From Halisarca cf. caerulea (Eukaryota > Porifera > Demospongiae > Chondrillida > Halisarcidae): DNA of 10,000 nt. The notes beneath the pieces were generated by a model. It was given only the letters and a program-made list of their open reading frames with translations. It had not been told where the DNA came from and did not search any database. Location of the stretch: positions 11,346,801-11,356,800 of the forward strand of contig CAUJGJ010000397.1 in NCBI GenBank assembly GCA_963170055.1, written 5' to 3'. A program made the translations under genes and the position numbers. Below, in pieces: positions 1 to 6,861 of the stretch (its first letter is position 1; the number at the start of each line of letters is the position of its first letter).

Positions 1-88
1 CTGGGTTTCAACTATTCACCGTAATTATTATTGTCAAGACATACATAACTTCGTACTACATGATGGATGATAATCATTTTATCATAGT

Positions 89-1676
89 CTATAGTGACTG
101 TCCTGTTGTACTCAGACTCTGTACTTTCTTTCTTTCATGCTTGCATGCCTGTGAAATGGATTCAATGCAAACTTTCCATGTTAGTTCAAATTCAGCGGCG
201 TTTATATCCGATGAAGGGAAGAAAGTGCGGATGGTGTTCTTGATTGTCTCCAATTTGCAGGATGCCAATTTGTTCAACTTGAGAGTACCAGAGGGAGTAG
301 ACTCCTGCATAACTTTCTGCCAAAAGATGGACTCTCGTGCAATTTTAACAGCTAATCTAGACACATTTTTCCAACAACAGAGCTTTGGGTACTTCAGCAA
401 TACCTTGTCCACACTTACTAGCTCTGATTCTGCCCTGTCAGAAGGTGTTACAGTTACTGGCTGTATCATATCTGTGGACTGCATCACCTCTGTACACGTT
501 GGAAGCTGCATCATATCTGTTGGAGCTTGCGCCATGTCTGTTGAAGGTTGCATCATGTCTGTTGGAGGCTGCATCATGTCCGTTGGAGGTTGCATCATGT
601 CTGTTGGAGGTTGCATCATGTCTGTTGGAGACTGCATCATATGTGTATCGTGTGCTGTGATTGGTGTTACAGTAATGCAAGCTGATTCCTGCACAAACCT
701 AGTTGCGTGCTCCGTTCCTTCCCATGGGTTCCCTATAGCAAATCCAGCTAAATCCTTAGCCGATTCAAGCAATTCTACCCGCTGTAGAAGGTCTGCGTAC
801 TTCTTTGACAGGACTTTGATGGTGTCTTCCATGTGCTGCAGTTTGGCTTCTTGTGGCATGGGTTCATTCCTTGCTTCCATGTCTTCTATGGACAAGTCCT
901 CAAACATTGTTCCTGGTGAACCTAGCTTGAACAATTCTTCTTCGTCTTCTGGTGGCCAGGGCTGCTAGATATTATCCGATGACCAGGGTGGATGCACTTC
1001 TTCCTCTCCTCCTACCACCTTATTATTCACGTCTTCCTCTGGATTCCTACTGTCAGTATTTTGCATTTCCTCCTCCTCCTTCTCCTCCTCACTTTCTATA
1101 AATTTCTTTTCCATGCTACTACATCTTTCATCTGTACGTTATCCACTACAATGATATTACCTCCCTGGAATTTCTTGCTTGGCACATGACTTTTTTTCCT
1201 TTTCTTGGCAGGTGCTTTGGGAATACTGCCAGATTCTTCCCTAGCATGCTGCTTTCTGGAGGTGCTGCTGCCTTTGCCCAGTGGTTCTACACTAGAATCA
1301 TCGACATCTCTAAGATAGTCCTGTTCTGCATTTCTCACGTCTTCTCTAGTACCAGCTTTCTTCAGAACACCACTATATGTCTGCCTTCCTATCTTCACCA
1401 CCACTGTATCTCCATCACAAAGGGTACTAGAGTACTCAAGTATGTCTCTAGTTTTCACTACTGATATACACACTTTTTCAGGCCAGTAAATCAATGCAAA
1501 TTTGGCTTCTGAATCTACATGCAGGGAAAAAATTGTATCATGATTGCGCGTAGGCAATCGTCAGTGCTTACGCACTAATGCACAACAAATACGGCAGAAA
1601 ATACGTTAATATACTGGAAACATGGCTGCTCACCGTTATCTTGCTGGGTGTTCTTCAGAACCGTCCTTGTTGTCAT
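89..1676 (-). CDS. BEN-domain protein, multi-exon
   Basis: Read on the minus strand, exon 1 (1676-1634) starts at an ATG and encodes MTTRTVLKNTQQDN. A 119-bp intron follows (donor GTGAGC at 1633, acceptor TTTTTTCCCTGCATGTAG ending at 1515), and the phase joins exactly to DSEAKFALIYWPEKVC. This N-terminal module is small and beta-rich in appearance, of the kind often found ahead of BEN domains. A basic stretch (PAKKRKKSH) and an acidic Glu-rich stretch come next, then a methionine-rich repeat. The C-terminal BEN domain is coded by about 120-400 (SRLAVKIARESIF, KLNKLASCKLETIKNTI, WKVCIESISQACKHERKK). BEN domains bind DNA or chromatin proteins, so a nuclear regulatory role is inferred. The middle is unresolved. 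The frame changes near 1132-1160, where there is either a 29-nt GT...AG segment or an indel. An in-frame TAG lies at 965-967, which a 57-nt in-frame GT...AG segment (962-1018) would remove. The gene is either spliced there or decayed. The stop is TAG at 89-91. Confidence 0.72.
498..644 (-). repeat. 21-bp coding minisatellite in the BEN gene
   Basis: Seven consecutive 21-bp units run from 498 to 644, differing by a few substitutions. Because 21 is a multiple of three, they encode a 7-residue repeat (consensus PTDMMQP, with variants STDMAQA and PTDMMQL) that forms a Met/Pro/Gln-rich linker between the acidic region and the BEN domain. More diverged copies (TEVMQST, TDMIQPV) continue towards 460. 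The reading frame is kept in every unit, which suggests the linker has been translated while the array expanded. Confidence 0.85.
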
Positions 1677-2000
1677 GTTCGTCTTGTACGCTTTAAGAAA
1701 AAGATTTTAGCAGCTGTTCTGGAGTTGGGTGCGCACATCCTATAATCAGTGAGCGGGCATCTCCGTGATTACGCCGAAGCCCTATTTGCGATTGATCTAT
1801 GAACGTGATTATACCTAAGCCTTCGCGGGGAGCTACAAACGTGATTGCAGCAGCTAATCCTCTTTGAGATCACGGCGTAGGAGCTCCGGGATCACGGCAT
1901 TGCCGTGACGTGATCACGGCGTATTAGATTTGTGATTACGGTATGTTAAAAACCTTTCATGTAAACTTTTTTTCGTTCTGTACCGTATATATATATATAT
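1677..2000. promoter_or_regulatory. Divergent intergenic region with palindromic CCGTGAT motifs
   Basis: No coding potential is seen here. The stretch separates the minus-strand BEN gene from the plus-strand locus that starts near 2001. GATCACGG occurs at 1868-1875, 1890-1897 and 1912-1919. Related forms in the other orientation lie at 1763 (CCGTGATTACGCCG), 1803, 1840 and 1932. TCACGGCA-T-TGCCGTGA (1892-1908) is a near-perfect hairpin, CGTGATCACG (1909-1918) is a perfect palindrome, and GCCGTGA...TCACGGC (1902-1920) can pair as an alternative hairpin. Its position between divergent transcription units suggests a regulatory site cluster, but a decayed small transposon is an alternative. Confidence 0.35.
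1986..2000. repeat. (TA)n microsatellite before direct-repeat copy 1
   Basis: A short TA run directly precedes the duplicated segment. A longer AT run (6833-6857) holds the same place before copy 2, so the run belongs to the duplicated unit. It could serve as a TATA-like element, which is inference. Confidence 0.8.
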
Positions 2001-2348
2001 GTCAACAACATGGCGGACTTTTAGGCGGTAGTCGAAGTTGTTGGTAATATTCAGTGAATTTTGTGTATTTGCTTCTGTTTTCGTCAGCAAAGAATCTTTA
2101 AGACCTAAAGATTTGAATTGAGAGAATCACGAAGATTCAACTCGCTCTGAGAATTTCCGTGGGCCTATAATTTTTAGAGGTAGAGCGAGTGGTTTAAAGT
2201 TGTTGTCTTCGTTTTAGAAGTTGTGAAAGGACTTGAAAACTGACAAAAGCTGTTAAGCCGACTCATCTAACAAGGAAGAGAACTTTGACAAAGCATTTAG
2301 GACGGAAACGTTGTTGGAAGGATGATTTTACTGAGACATTGTACTTTA
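2001..2348 (+). repeat. Long direct repeat, copy 1 (carries the empty Harbinger site)
   Basis: This 348-bp segment begins GTCAACAACATGGCGGAC and matches 6862-7211 almost end to end, with about 18 substitutions and one 2-bp indel by eye (roughly 95% identity). The first in-frame ATG gives only M-A-D-F-stop, so the segment is not an obvious coding exon and is more likely a 5' leader. AACATGGCGGAC resembles the YY1 site (AAnATGGCGGC) found near start sites of many animal promoters. The copy ends with GTACTTTACG, where TTA at 2346-2348 corresponds to the occupied target of the Harbinger element in copy 2. Confidence 0.85.
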
Positions 2349-2723
2349 CGATACCGCGGAAGCCCATGGAAATGAAGAAAAGGCTAAAGAAAGCTTCGAA
2401 AACAGGTAAGATGAGTGTGGAAAGCCTTTTGTCTTTTACTTAACCATTATGGAGTGCTTGAACACGCATGTAAAAGTGTTTTAACAACGTTTAGTATGAG
2501 CAGGTCTTTAATTAAATAGTTTCTCAATGTGTTTTCGTGGATATGTTTGCGTACGTGTGTGTGTAATCTTGTGTATGTGTGTTTGCTTAGGTCCTCTAAC
2601 CATAGATACTATGGTTCAACATGTCAGAGAATAGGACGCAGATGTTTGGATAAGAAGAAAACCTTTGAACCGCGAAAGTATGGAAACAACGGGAAGATCC
2701 AAAGAAGTTTGGGGAACAGGCAG
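2349..2723 (+). other. Two related exon-like blocks of an unrecognised plus-strand gene
   Basis: Block A ends at 2405 and block B runs about 2591-2723. Both end in CAG|GTAAGATGAG, a strong 5' splice donor, and B is preceded by TTTGCTTAG, an acceptor-like site. The blocks are alike upstream of the donor (TACCGCGGAAGCCCATGGAAA against AACCGCGAAAGTATGGAAA) and downstream of it (GTTTAGTATGAGCAGGTCTTTA at about 2491 against GTTTAGTGAGAGCAGGCCTTCA at about 2808). That pattern points to duplication of an exon together with its intron. Joining A to B in phase gives only a short ORF (MEMKKRLKKASKTG and a little more, then a stop). I do not recognise a product; a non-coding RNA or a decayed gene is possible. 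Confidence 0.35.
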
Positions 2724-2900
2724 GTAAGATGAGAGATGAAAGCTCTGTTTGGAATTAGCAAACCGTTTTCGAACGGTTGAACTTGTATGACAAGTGTTTC
2801 GGCGATGTTTAGTGAGAGCAGGCCTTCAGTAAAAAAGAATTTCTTCAAGCAGTTGTTTTGGATATTTTTGCGTTTGTGTATGTATGTATCTATGTTGTTT

Positions 2901-2962
<62 letters not shown>

Positions 2963-2993
2963 ATTAAGTATGTATGGTGTTTGTGTGTGTGTG

Positions 2994-3060
2994 TTTGATA
3001 CAACATATAGTAGCATGCTGTAGTGGAACCAGGTGTGTAGTGAAGAAGTTCCACTGTGTG
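2994..3060. repeat. Diverged interspersed unit, short copy
   Basis: The run TTTGATACAACATATAGTAG through TGGAACCAGGTGTGTAG matches the start of the unit at 3266-3395, with small gaps. It is the most diverged of three copies. Confidence 0.6.
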
Positions 3061-3088
3061 TTGTTGTATCAATACAAAAGCATTGTTT

Positions 3089-3114
3089 CTGAAGGCCTTT
3101 GGTGAAATTGTAAG
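3089..3114 (+). repeat. Exon-like 26-bp motif with splice donor, copy 1
   Basis: CTGAAGGCCTTTGGTGAAAT followed by TGTAAG recurs at 3434-3459 with a single difference. Both copies end in GTAAG, so they may be duplicated exon ends. This is weak without transcript support. Confidence 0.4.
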
Positions 3115-3126
3115 GGTTTATTCGGA

Positions 3127-3183
<57 letters not shown>

Positions 3184-3206
3184 ATGCATGTGTGTCACTG
3201 TGTGTA

Positions 3207-3265
<59 letters not shown>

Positions 3266-3267
<2 letters not shown>

Positions 3268-3395
3268 CCTATTTGCAATCACTTGATACACCACATTGGT
3301 TATAGTACCATGTTGAAGTGGAACCAGGTGTGTAGAGAAGAGGTTCGGCTGTGTGTATGTATGTGCCCTTTTGTGGTTTCATTGTTTATTGTTCT
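3266..3395. repeat. Interspersed unit of about 125 bp, copy left of the pogo-like element
   Basis: The run GACCTATTTGCAATCACTTG to TTCATTGTTTATTGTT follows a TG array and matches 6634-6757 along its whole length, with scattered substitutions and one small gap. The two copies flank the pogo-like transposon at a distance. This supports local duplication of the intron-like sequence apart from the 348-bp segment. Confidence 0.75.
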
Positions 3396-3433
3396 TTCTT
3401 TTCATGTTCGAAATATAGACTGAAGTACTGATT

Positions 3434-3459
3434 CTGAAGACCTTTGGTGAAATTGTAAG
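3434..3459 (+). repeat. Exon-like 26-bp motif with splice donor, copy 2
   Basis: CTGAAGACCTTTGGTGAAAT followed by TGTAAGTG, a better donor than the copy at 3089. An acceptor-like AATATAG precedes it at about 3412-3418. Confidence 0.4.
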
Positions 3460-3501
3460 TGTATATTTGGATGTGTGTGTGTGTGTGCGCGTGCGTGTGT
3501 G

Positions 3502-3551
<50 letters not shown>

Positions 3552-3632
3552 CGTTTGTTTGTGTGAGGTAGAGCATGCATGGAATGTGTGTGTGTGTGTG
3601 TGTGTATTTGTGTTAGGTAGAGTATGTATGGG

Positions 3633-3682
<50 letters not shown>

Positions 3683-3702
3683 AGGTAGTGGTAGTGTGTA
3701 TA

Positions 3703-3727
3703 TACCGTATAGCGGGAAATTTTCGCG
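3703..3727 (+). repeat. Left terminal inverted repeat of the pogo-like element
   Basis: Begins TACCGTATAGCGGGAAATTT and pairs with the reverse complement of 6516-6540, identical for 22 bp and then with one mismatch in the last three positions. It is preceded by TA. Confidence 0.92.
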
Positions 3728-3865
3728 AGGTGTTTAATTTTGCGGTTTTCGCAAGCAGCATTCAGTCCGCGAAAATTTCATCCACACTGATTTGCTGGTA
3801 GCCATTTTCCTGGTTGTCCACGTGTTCGATCGCTGCTACTTGTCCTCGTTTTTGCAAGTTAAGGT

Positions 3866-5276
3866 ATGTCTAACTCTTTGCATCATTGGCTAAAGCCGGT
3901 AGATCAGCTGCCACTACCAAAGGGGCCTTTGAGTGCTGTCATTAGCCCAGCTGCAATTGAGAACGTGAACAAAGAGGTGTGCAAGGTTGACACTTCTTCG
4001 ACTTCTAGTAGAGGAGCGTACGCCAAATTATCAAGTGAACAGCAAGCTACCATCGCTGAATATGCATCTCTTCACGGAAATGACGCAGCAGTCCGCCGCT
4101 TCTCCAAAGAGTTAGGAATGGCCATCAAGGAGAGCAGCGTTCGAACGTGGAAGGTAAAGTACCAAAAAGAACTTCAACGGAAGCGACAAGCTGGCGAAAC
4201 GGATCTCTCGGTGAAGAGCCTACCTTCCAAGAAGCGTGGGCGTCCTTTACTACTCGGGGAGAAGATGGACAAAGAAGTTAAGAGCTACATCTGTGCTGTG
4301 CGTGAGGGAGGTGGAGTTGTAACTACAGCCATCGCTATGGCAGCTGCAACGGCGATTGTTAGAGGTCATGATAGAAATTTATTGATAGAGAATGGAGGTT
4401 CTATCGCAATAACAAAGACTTGGGGGAAATCATTACTGCAGAGAATGGGATTTGTTAAGAGGAGGGGAAGTTCGGCAGCCAAGTTGCGAGTGGCAGATTT
4501 TGATGCAATCCAGGAATTGTTCCTGTTAGACTACAGGGCGATTGTTGAAATGGAAGAGATTCCTCCTGAATTAGTGTTCAATTGGGATCAAACAGGAATA
4601 AGTATTGTCCCTGGATCTTCATGGACAATGAATGGATCTCAAGGGCTCGCAGAGAGTTGATATCGTAGGGATCAGTGATAAACGGCAAATCACTGCCGTG
4701 CTCTGTGGTACTCTGGCTGAAGACATCTTTCCATTCCAGCTGATCTATCAAGGGAAGACTTCTGCCTGCCTGCCTCACATTAGTTTTCCCGATGGCTGGC
4801 ATGTTACCTGTACGCCCAACCACTGGTCCAATGAGGAAAAGATGATAGAATATCTGCAGCAGATCATTATACCCTACGTACAGCGCAAGTGTGCAGAATT
4901 GAAGCTAGCACCTGACCACCCAGCACTAGCAATATTTGATGTCTTCAAAGGCCAGCAGACAGAGACTATCAGTAGGATTCTTGCAAAGGAAAACATCTGG
5001 GTTCTGAATGTGCCAGCCAATTGTACTGACCGTCTGCAACCTATGGACCTAAGTGTCAACAAATCAGTAAAAGACTTCATGCGCAAAAAATTCCAAGAGT
5101 GGTATGCCTCTGAAATGCTAAAACAACTTGATGAAGGGGCTGATCCAAAGCCTGTAGACCTTCGATCGTCTCTCATGAAGCCACTTGGAGCACGCTGGCT
5201 GATCAGTTTATATGATTACCTTAAAGAACTCAACTCCATCATAGTTAACGGTTTTAAGGCTGCTGGTTTACTGTAA
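3866..5276 (+). pseudogene. Pogo/Tigger-like transposase, frameshifted
   Basis: The first part (3866-4627, 254 residues) starts MSNSLHHWLKP, a degenerate PCNA-box-like tail. A psq-type helix-turn-helix follows (about residues 53-100, AKLSSEQQATIAEYA to SVRTWKVKYQ), then a GRP-containing second DNA-binding region (125-200), then the first catalytic Asp, D241 in FNWDQTGI. The frame breaks at 4627-4634, where AATG is duplicated in tandem. Removing one copy's worth of reading joins W-T to M-D-L-K-G-S without loss. The rest (4632-5276) holds the second and third Asp in AIFDVFKGQ and LQPMDLSVNK, 36 residues apart. The total would be about 468 residues, normal for the family. The enzyme would cut and paste the element in the nucleus. 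The start ATG lies inside AAG|GTATGT, which resembles a splice donor, so the true 5' end may differ. Confidence 0.88.
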
Positions 5277-5282
5277 CAGTAA

Positions 5283-5347
5283 CTGTTAGTATCTATGGTT
5301 ATATAAAGTGTAACAGTTAGTATCTATGGTTAATATATAAAGTGTAA
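5283..5347. repeat. Tandem repeat between convergent stop codons
   Basis: Two units of 31 and 34 bp (CTGTTAGTATCTATGGTTA... and CAGTTAGTATCTATGGTTA..., each ending TATAAAGTGTAA) fill almost all of the 74 bp between the transposase stop and the stop of the opposing gene. It may hold 3'-end signals for both genes. No canonical AATAAA is seen. Confidence 0.8.
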
Positions 5348-5350
5348 TAA

Positions 5351-6413
5351 TTAATGTGTTACCGACTGTCTATATATTTCTTTTCCTGGAAACATGGAGA
5401 GTTCTCCTTTTTCAAAGCACTGGATGAGGTGGGCTCTCATACAATCTTGCTCAACAATTTGGAGACTGCCTTGTGGACTACTACAACTGTTGAATGCTTC
5501 AGCAGTTGCTACAGCTATAGCAAACAATCCGCAGTCATGTGTGCCTTCCTGCTTCTGCATTTTCACTATATCCACATGAAGGGGATGAGGTGGCACTTGA
5601 AAATGGTTCATAACAACAGCTGTTGTTTCTGAATCCATTGAATTGTATATAGAGTCATAAATGTTAACCTGCCCTTTCACTGAATGAATGGTTGAGGCCA
5701 CCATCCAGTGATCTCCTCGGGTGTGAAAGATTTGGAGTGTTTTCTTTCATCCTCTCTTCTTGGAATTGCTCTTTCATCTGACACAATGAAAGCTTGAGTC
5801 CGTTCAGAAGAGGAAACTGTCTCTTAAGCAGTCTTTGGGCATAGTTTATATGGCGATCAGTTATCTTCTGTCCATTGCTTATAATGTCCCTGTCTACCTT
5901 GCTCAGGACAATGTCTTGACACTGTACCCAATCGCCATTTTTGGACATTTTAACTTCGAAATCTTCATCTTCATAGACGGTCTGAACAGTATCCACTTTA
6001 AAAGGACGAGATTGCTGGACTTCCAGGCGATCACTCGAAACGGTGGGGAGAGCGGCTGAAACAAGTTTCGCCACTTTGGAAACCTCCTTCACACTTCCAG
6101 TGAAGACCAGTATGCAAGGTATTTCCAAGCCACCTTGGGGTAAATCCGCTGAATAGCGCTGAGATTCCGTGACTTGACAGAGGATTGATCCGCCTCGGCG
6201 TAGAAACATGAAGCTCGTGGTGGAAATCTTCCGAGGGACGTGACCAACGATATTTCCGTTCTTCTTTACAGCTACAGCGTAAGCATCTTCACGGTTCCCT
6301 TCTTGACACTCGCAGGGAAGTTCTTCGCCAATTGAGGCTGCCCAAATGTCTCTATAGACATGATAGCCTCTTACCATTGCTGCTACGCTAAAATGCACAC
6401 TAGAACCTGCCAT
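5351..6413 (-). pseudogene. HIRAN domain fused to Ulp1-like (C48) protease, frameshifted
   Basis: The minus-strand ATG at 6413 opens MAGSSVHFSV. Residues about 12-107 form a HIRAN-type domain (MVRGYHVYRD, IGEELPCE, NIVGHVPRKIS, FLRRGGSI, DLPQGGLEIPC). HIRAN domains of HLTF/Rad5 bind single-stranded 3' DNA ends. A linker leads to the protease region (KITDRHINYAQRLLKRQFP). The frame then shifts between about 5724 and 5749, probably at the A run of GAAAACACTCC. The second frame reads LQIFHTRGDHWMVASTI and holds the catalytic His (codon 5708-5710), Asp in VNIYDS, Gln in QKQEGTHDCG and Cys (5531-5533). A complete H-D-Q-C set is typical of SUMO/NEDD8-type proteases. Repaired length would be about 354 residues. 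It lies inside the pogo-like element's inverted repeats and converges with the transposase, so it is probably element cargo. The true substrate is unknown. Confidence 0.83.
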
Positions 6414-6515
6414 TTTTACACGTGGCCAATGAAAATAAAAATCGCCACTTGCAAAAATAAAAATAGCGAAATTTTATGCTGAGGCCCTTTTTGACGACTC
6501 GCGAAAGTTTATATC

Positions 6516-6540
6516 CGTGAAAATTTCCCGCTATACGGTA
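6516..6540 (-). repeat. Right terminal inverted repeat of the pogo-like element
   Basis: Ends in CCCGCTATACGGTA followed by TA. Its reverse complement matches the left repeat except for one base. Confidence 0.92.
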
Positions 6541-6579
6541 TATTTATGTGAATTGTGTGTGCGTGTATATATTGCATGG

Positions 6580-6614
<35 letters not shown>

Positions 6615-6636
6615 TGAGTGAGTGTGTGTGTGTGAC
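6580..6636. repeat. (TG)n microsatellite right of the pogo-like element
   Basis: A TG run is interrupted by three GAGT units at about 6612-6623. It stands in the same place before the interspersed unit as the TG run at 3213-3266 does before its copy. Confidence 0.92.
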
Positions 6637-6757
6637 CTGTTTACAATCACTTGATACACCATATTGGTTATAGCAGCATGGTGTGGTAGAACCAGTGGTG
6701 TAGTGGAGTTTGACTGTGTGTATGTATGTGTCCTTAGTGGTTTCATTGTTTATTGTT
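6634..6757. repeat. Interspersed unit, copy right of the pogo-like element
   Basis: Matches 3266-3395 from GACCTGTTTACAATCACTTG to TTCATTGTTTATTGTT. It diverges from that copy more than the two 348-bp segments diverge from each other. Confidence 0.75.
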
Positions 6758-6761
6758 TTTT

Positions 6762-6781
6762 GGGCCGCCTTCCAGCGGCCC
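6762..6781. other. GC-rich hairpin
   Basis: GGGCCGC (6762-6768), loop CTTCCA, GCGGCCC (6775-6781) form a perfect 7-bp stem. The site is about 80 bp upstream of direct-repeat copy 2 and has no counterpart before copy 1. It is not followed by a U-run and its function is unknown. Confidence 0.6.
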
Positions 6782-6832
6782 TATATTGTTTTTACTTTCA
6801 CCGGAAGTGTCCAGAACGTCCGGAACGATGTC

Positions 6833-6857
6833 AATATATATATATATATATATATAT
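6833..6857. repeat. (AT)n microsatellite before direct-repeat copy 2
   Basis: This AT run of about 25 bp directly precedes copy 2 and is longer than the one before copy 1. Confidence 0.85.
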
Positions 6858-6861
6858 GTGT

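Larger units (their letters stand above)
2902..3683. repeat. Cluster of long (TG)n microsatellites
   Basis: Uninterrupted or nearly pure TG runs lie at about 2902-2958, 3131-3179, 3213-3266, 3472-3566 (with CG interruptions), 3586-3605 and 3635-3683. The long Cys-Val and Thr-His reading frames here are products of the dinucleotide repeat on both strands and not genes. The runs sit in an intron-like stretch and separate diverged copies of non-microsatellite sequence. Confidence 0.95.
3703..6540. mobile_element. Pogo/Tigger-like DNA transposon with a HIRAN-Ulp1 partner gene
   Basis: A 2,838-bp element is bounded by inverted repeats at 3703-3727 and 6516-6540 and flanked by TA on both sides (3701-3702 and 6541-6542), the target duplication expected of the Tc1/mariner-pogo group. 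Because the repeat itself begins TA, the exact edge could be shifted 2 bp inward. Subterminal stretches are rich in TTTCGCG/GCGAAA on both sides (3765-3775 and 6461-6508). Inside are two convergent genes: a DDD transposase on plus and a HIRAN plus C48-like protease on minus, with 74 bp between their stops. Each carries one small frameshift, so this copy is probably non-autonomous but young. It sits in the duplicated, TG-rich intron-like sequence. Confidence 0.85.

Noticed and set aside
498..644. CRISPR-like regular repeat
   Set aside because: The units are contiguous without spacers and encode an in-frame peptide repeat in a eukaryotic gene.
60..968. 302-residue plus-strand frame rich in Cys-Ile-Met-Ser-Val-Gly repeats
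   Set aside because: It is the antisense of the BEN gene exon and its 21-bp repeat. The minus frame encodes a recognisable BEN domain and this one has no domain.
1937..1987. Inverted TACGGTA...TACCGTA arms as termini of a small transposon related to the pogo-like ends
   Set aside because: The arms are only 7 bp, the match to the pogo-like repeat start is short and next to a TA run, and no target duplication is clear.
2624..3761. Thr-His and Cys-Val repeat proteins on both strands
   Set aside because: They are translations of TG/CA microsatellites in several frames, with no non-repeat domain.
5351..5749. Intron instead of frameshift between the HIRAN and protease frames
   Set aside because: Both frames read as family sequence up to the switch point with no missing residues, and no GT...AG pair fits in the overlap.
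6419..6430. CACGTG E-box and CCAAT box as promoter of the HIRAN-Ulp1 gene
   Set aside because: They lie only 6-17 bp from the ATG, too close for an ordinary upstream promoter, and short motifs like these occur by chance.
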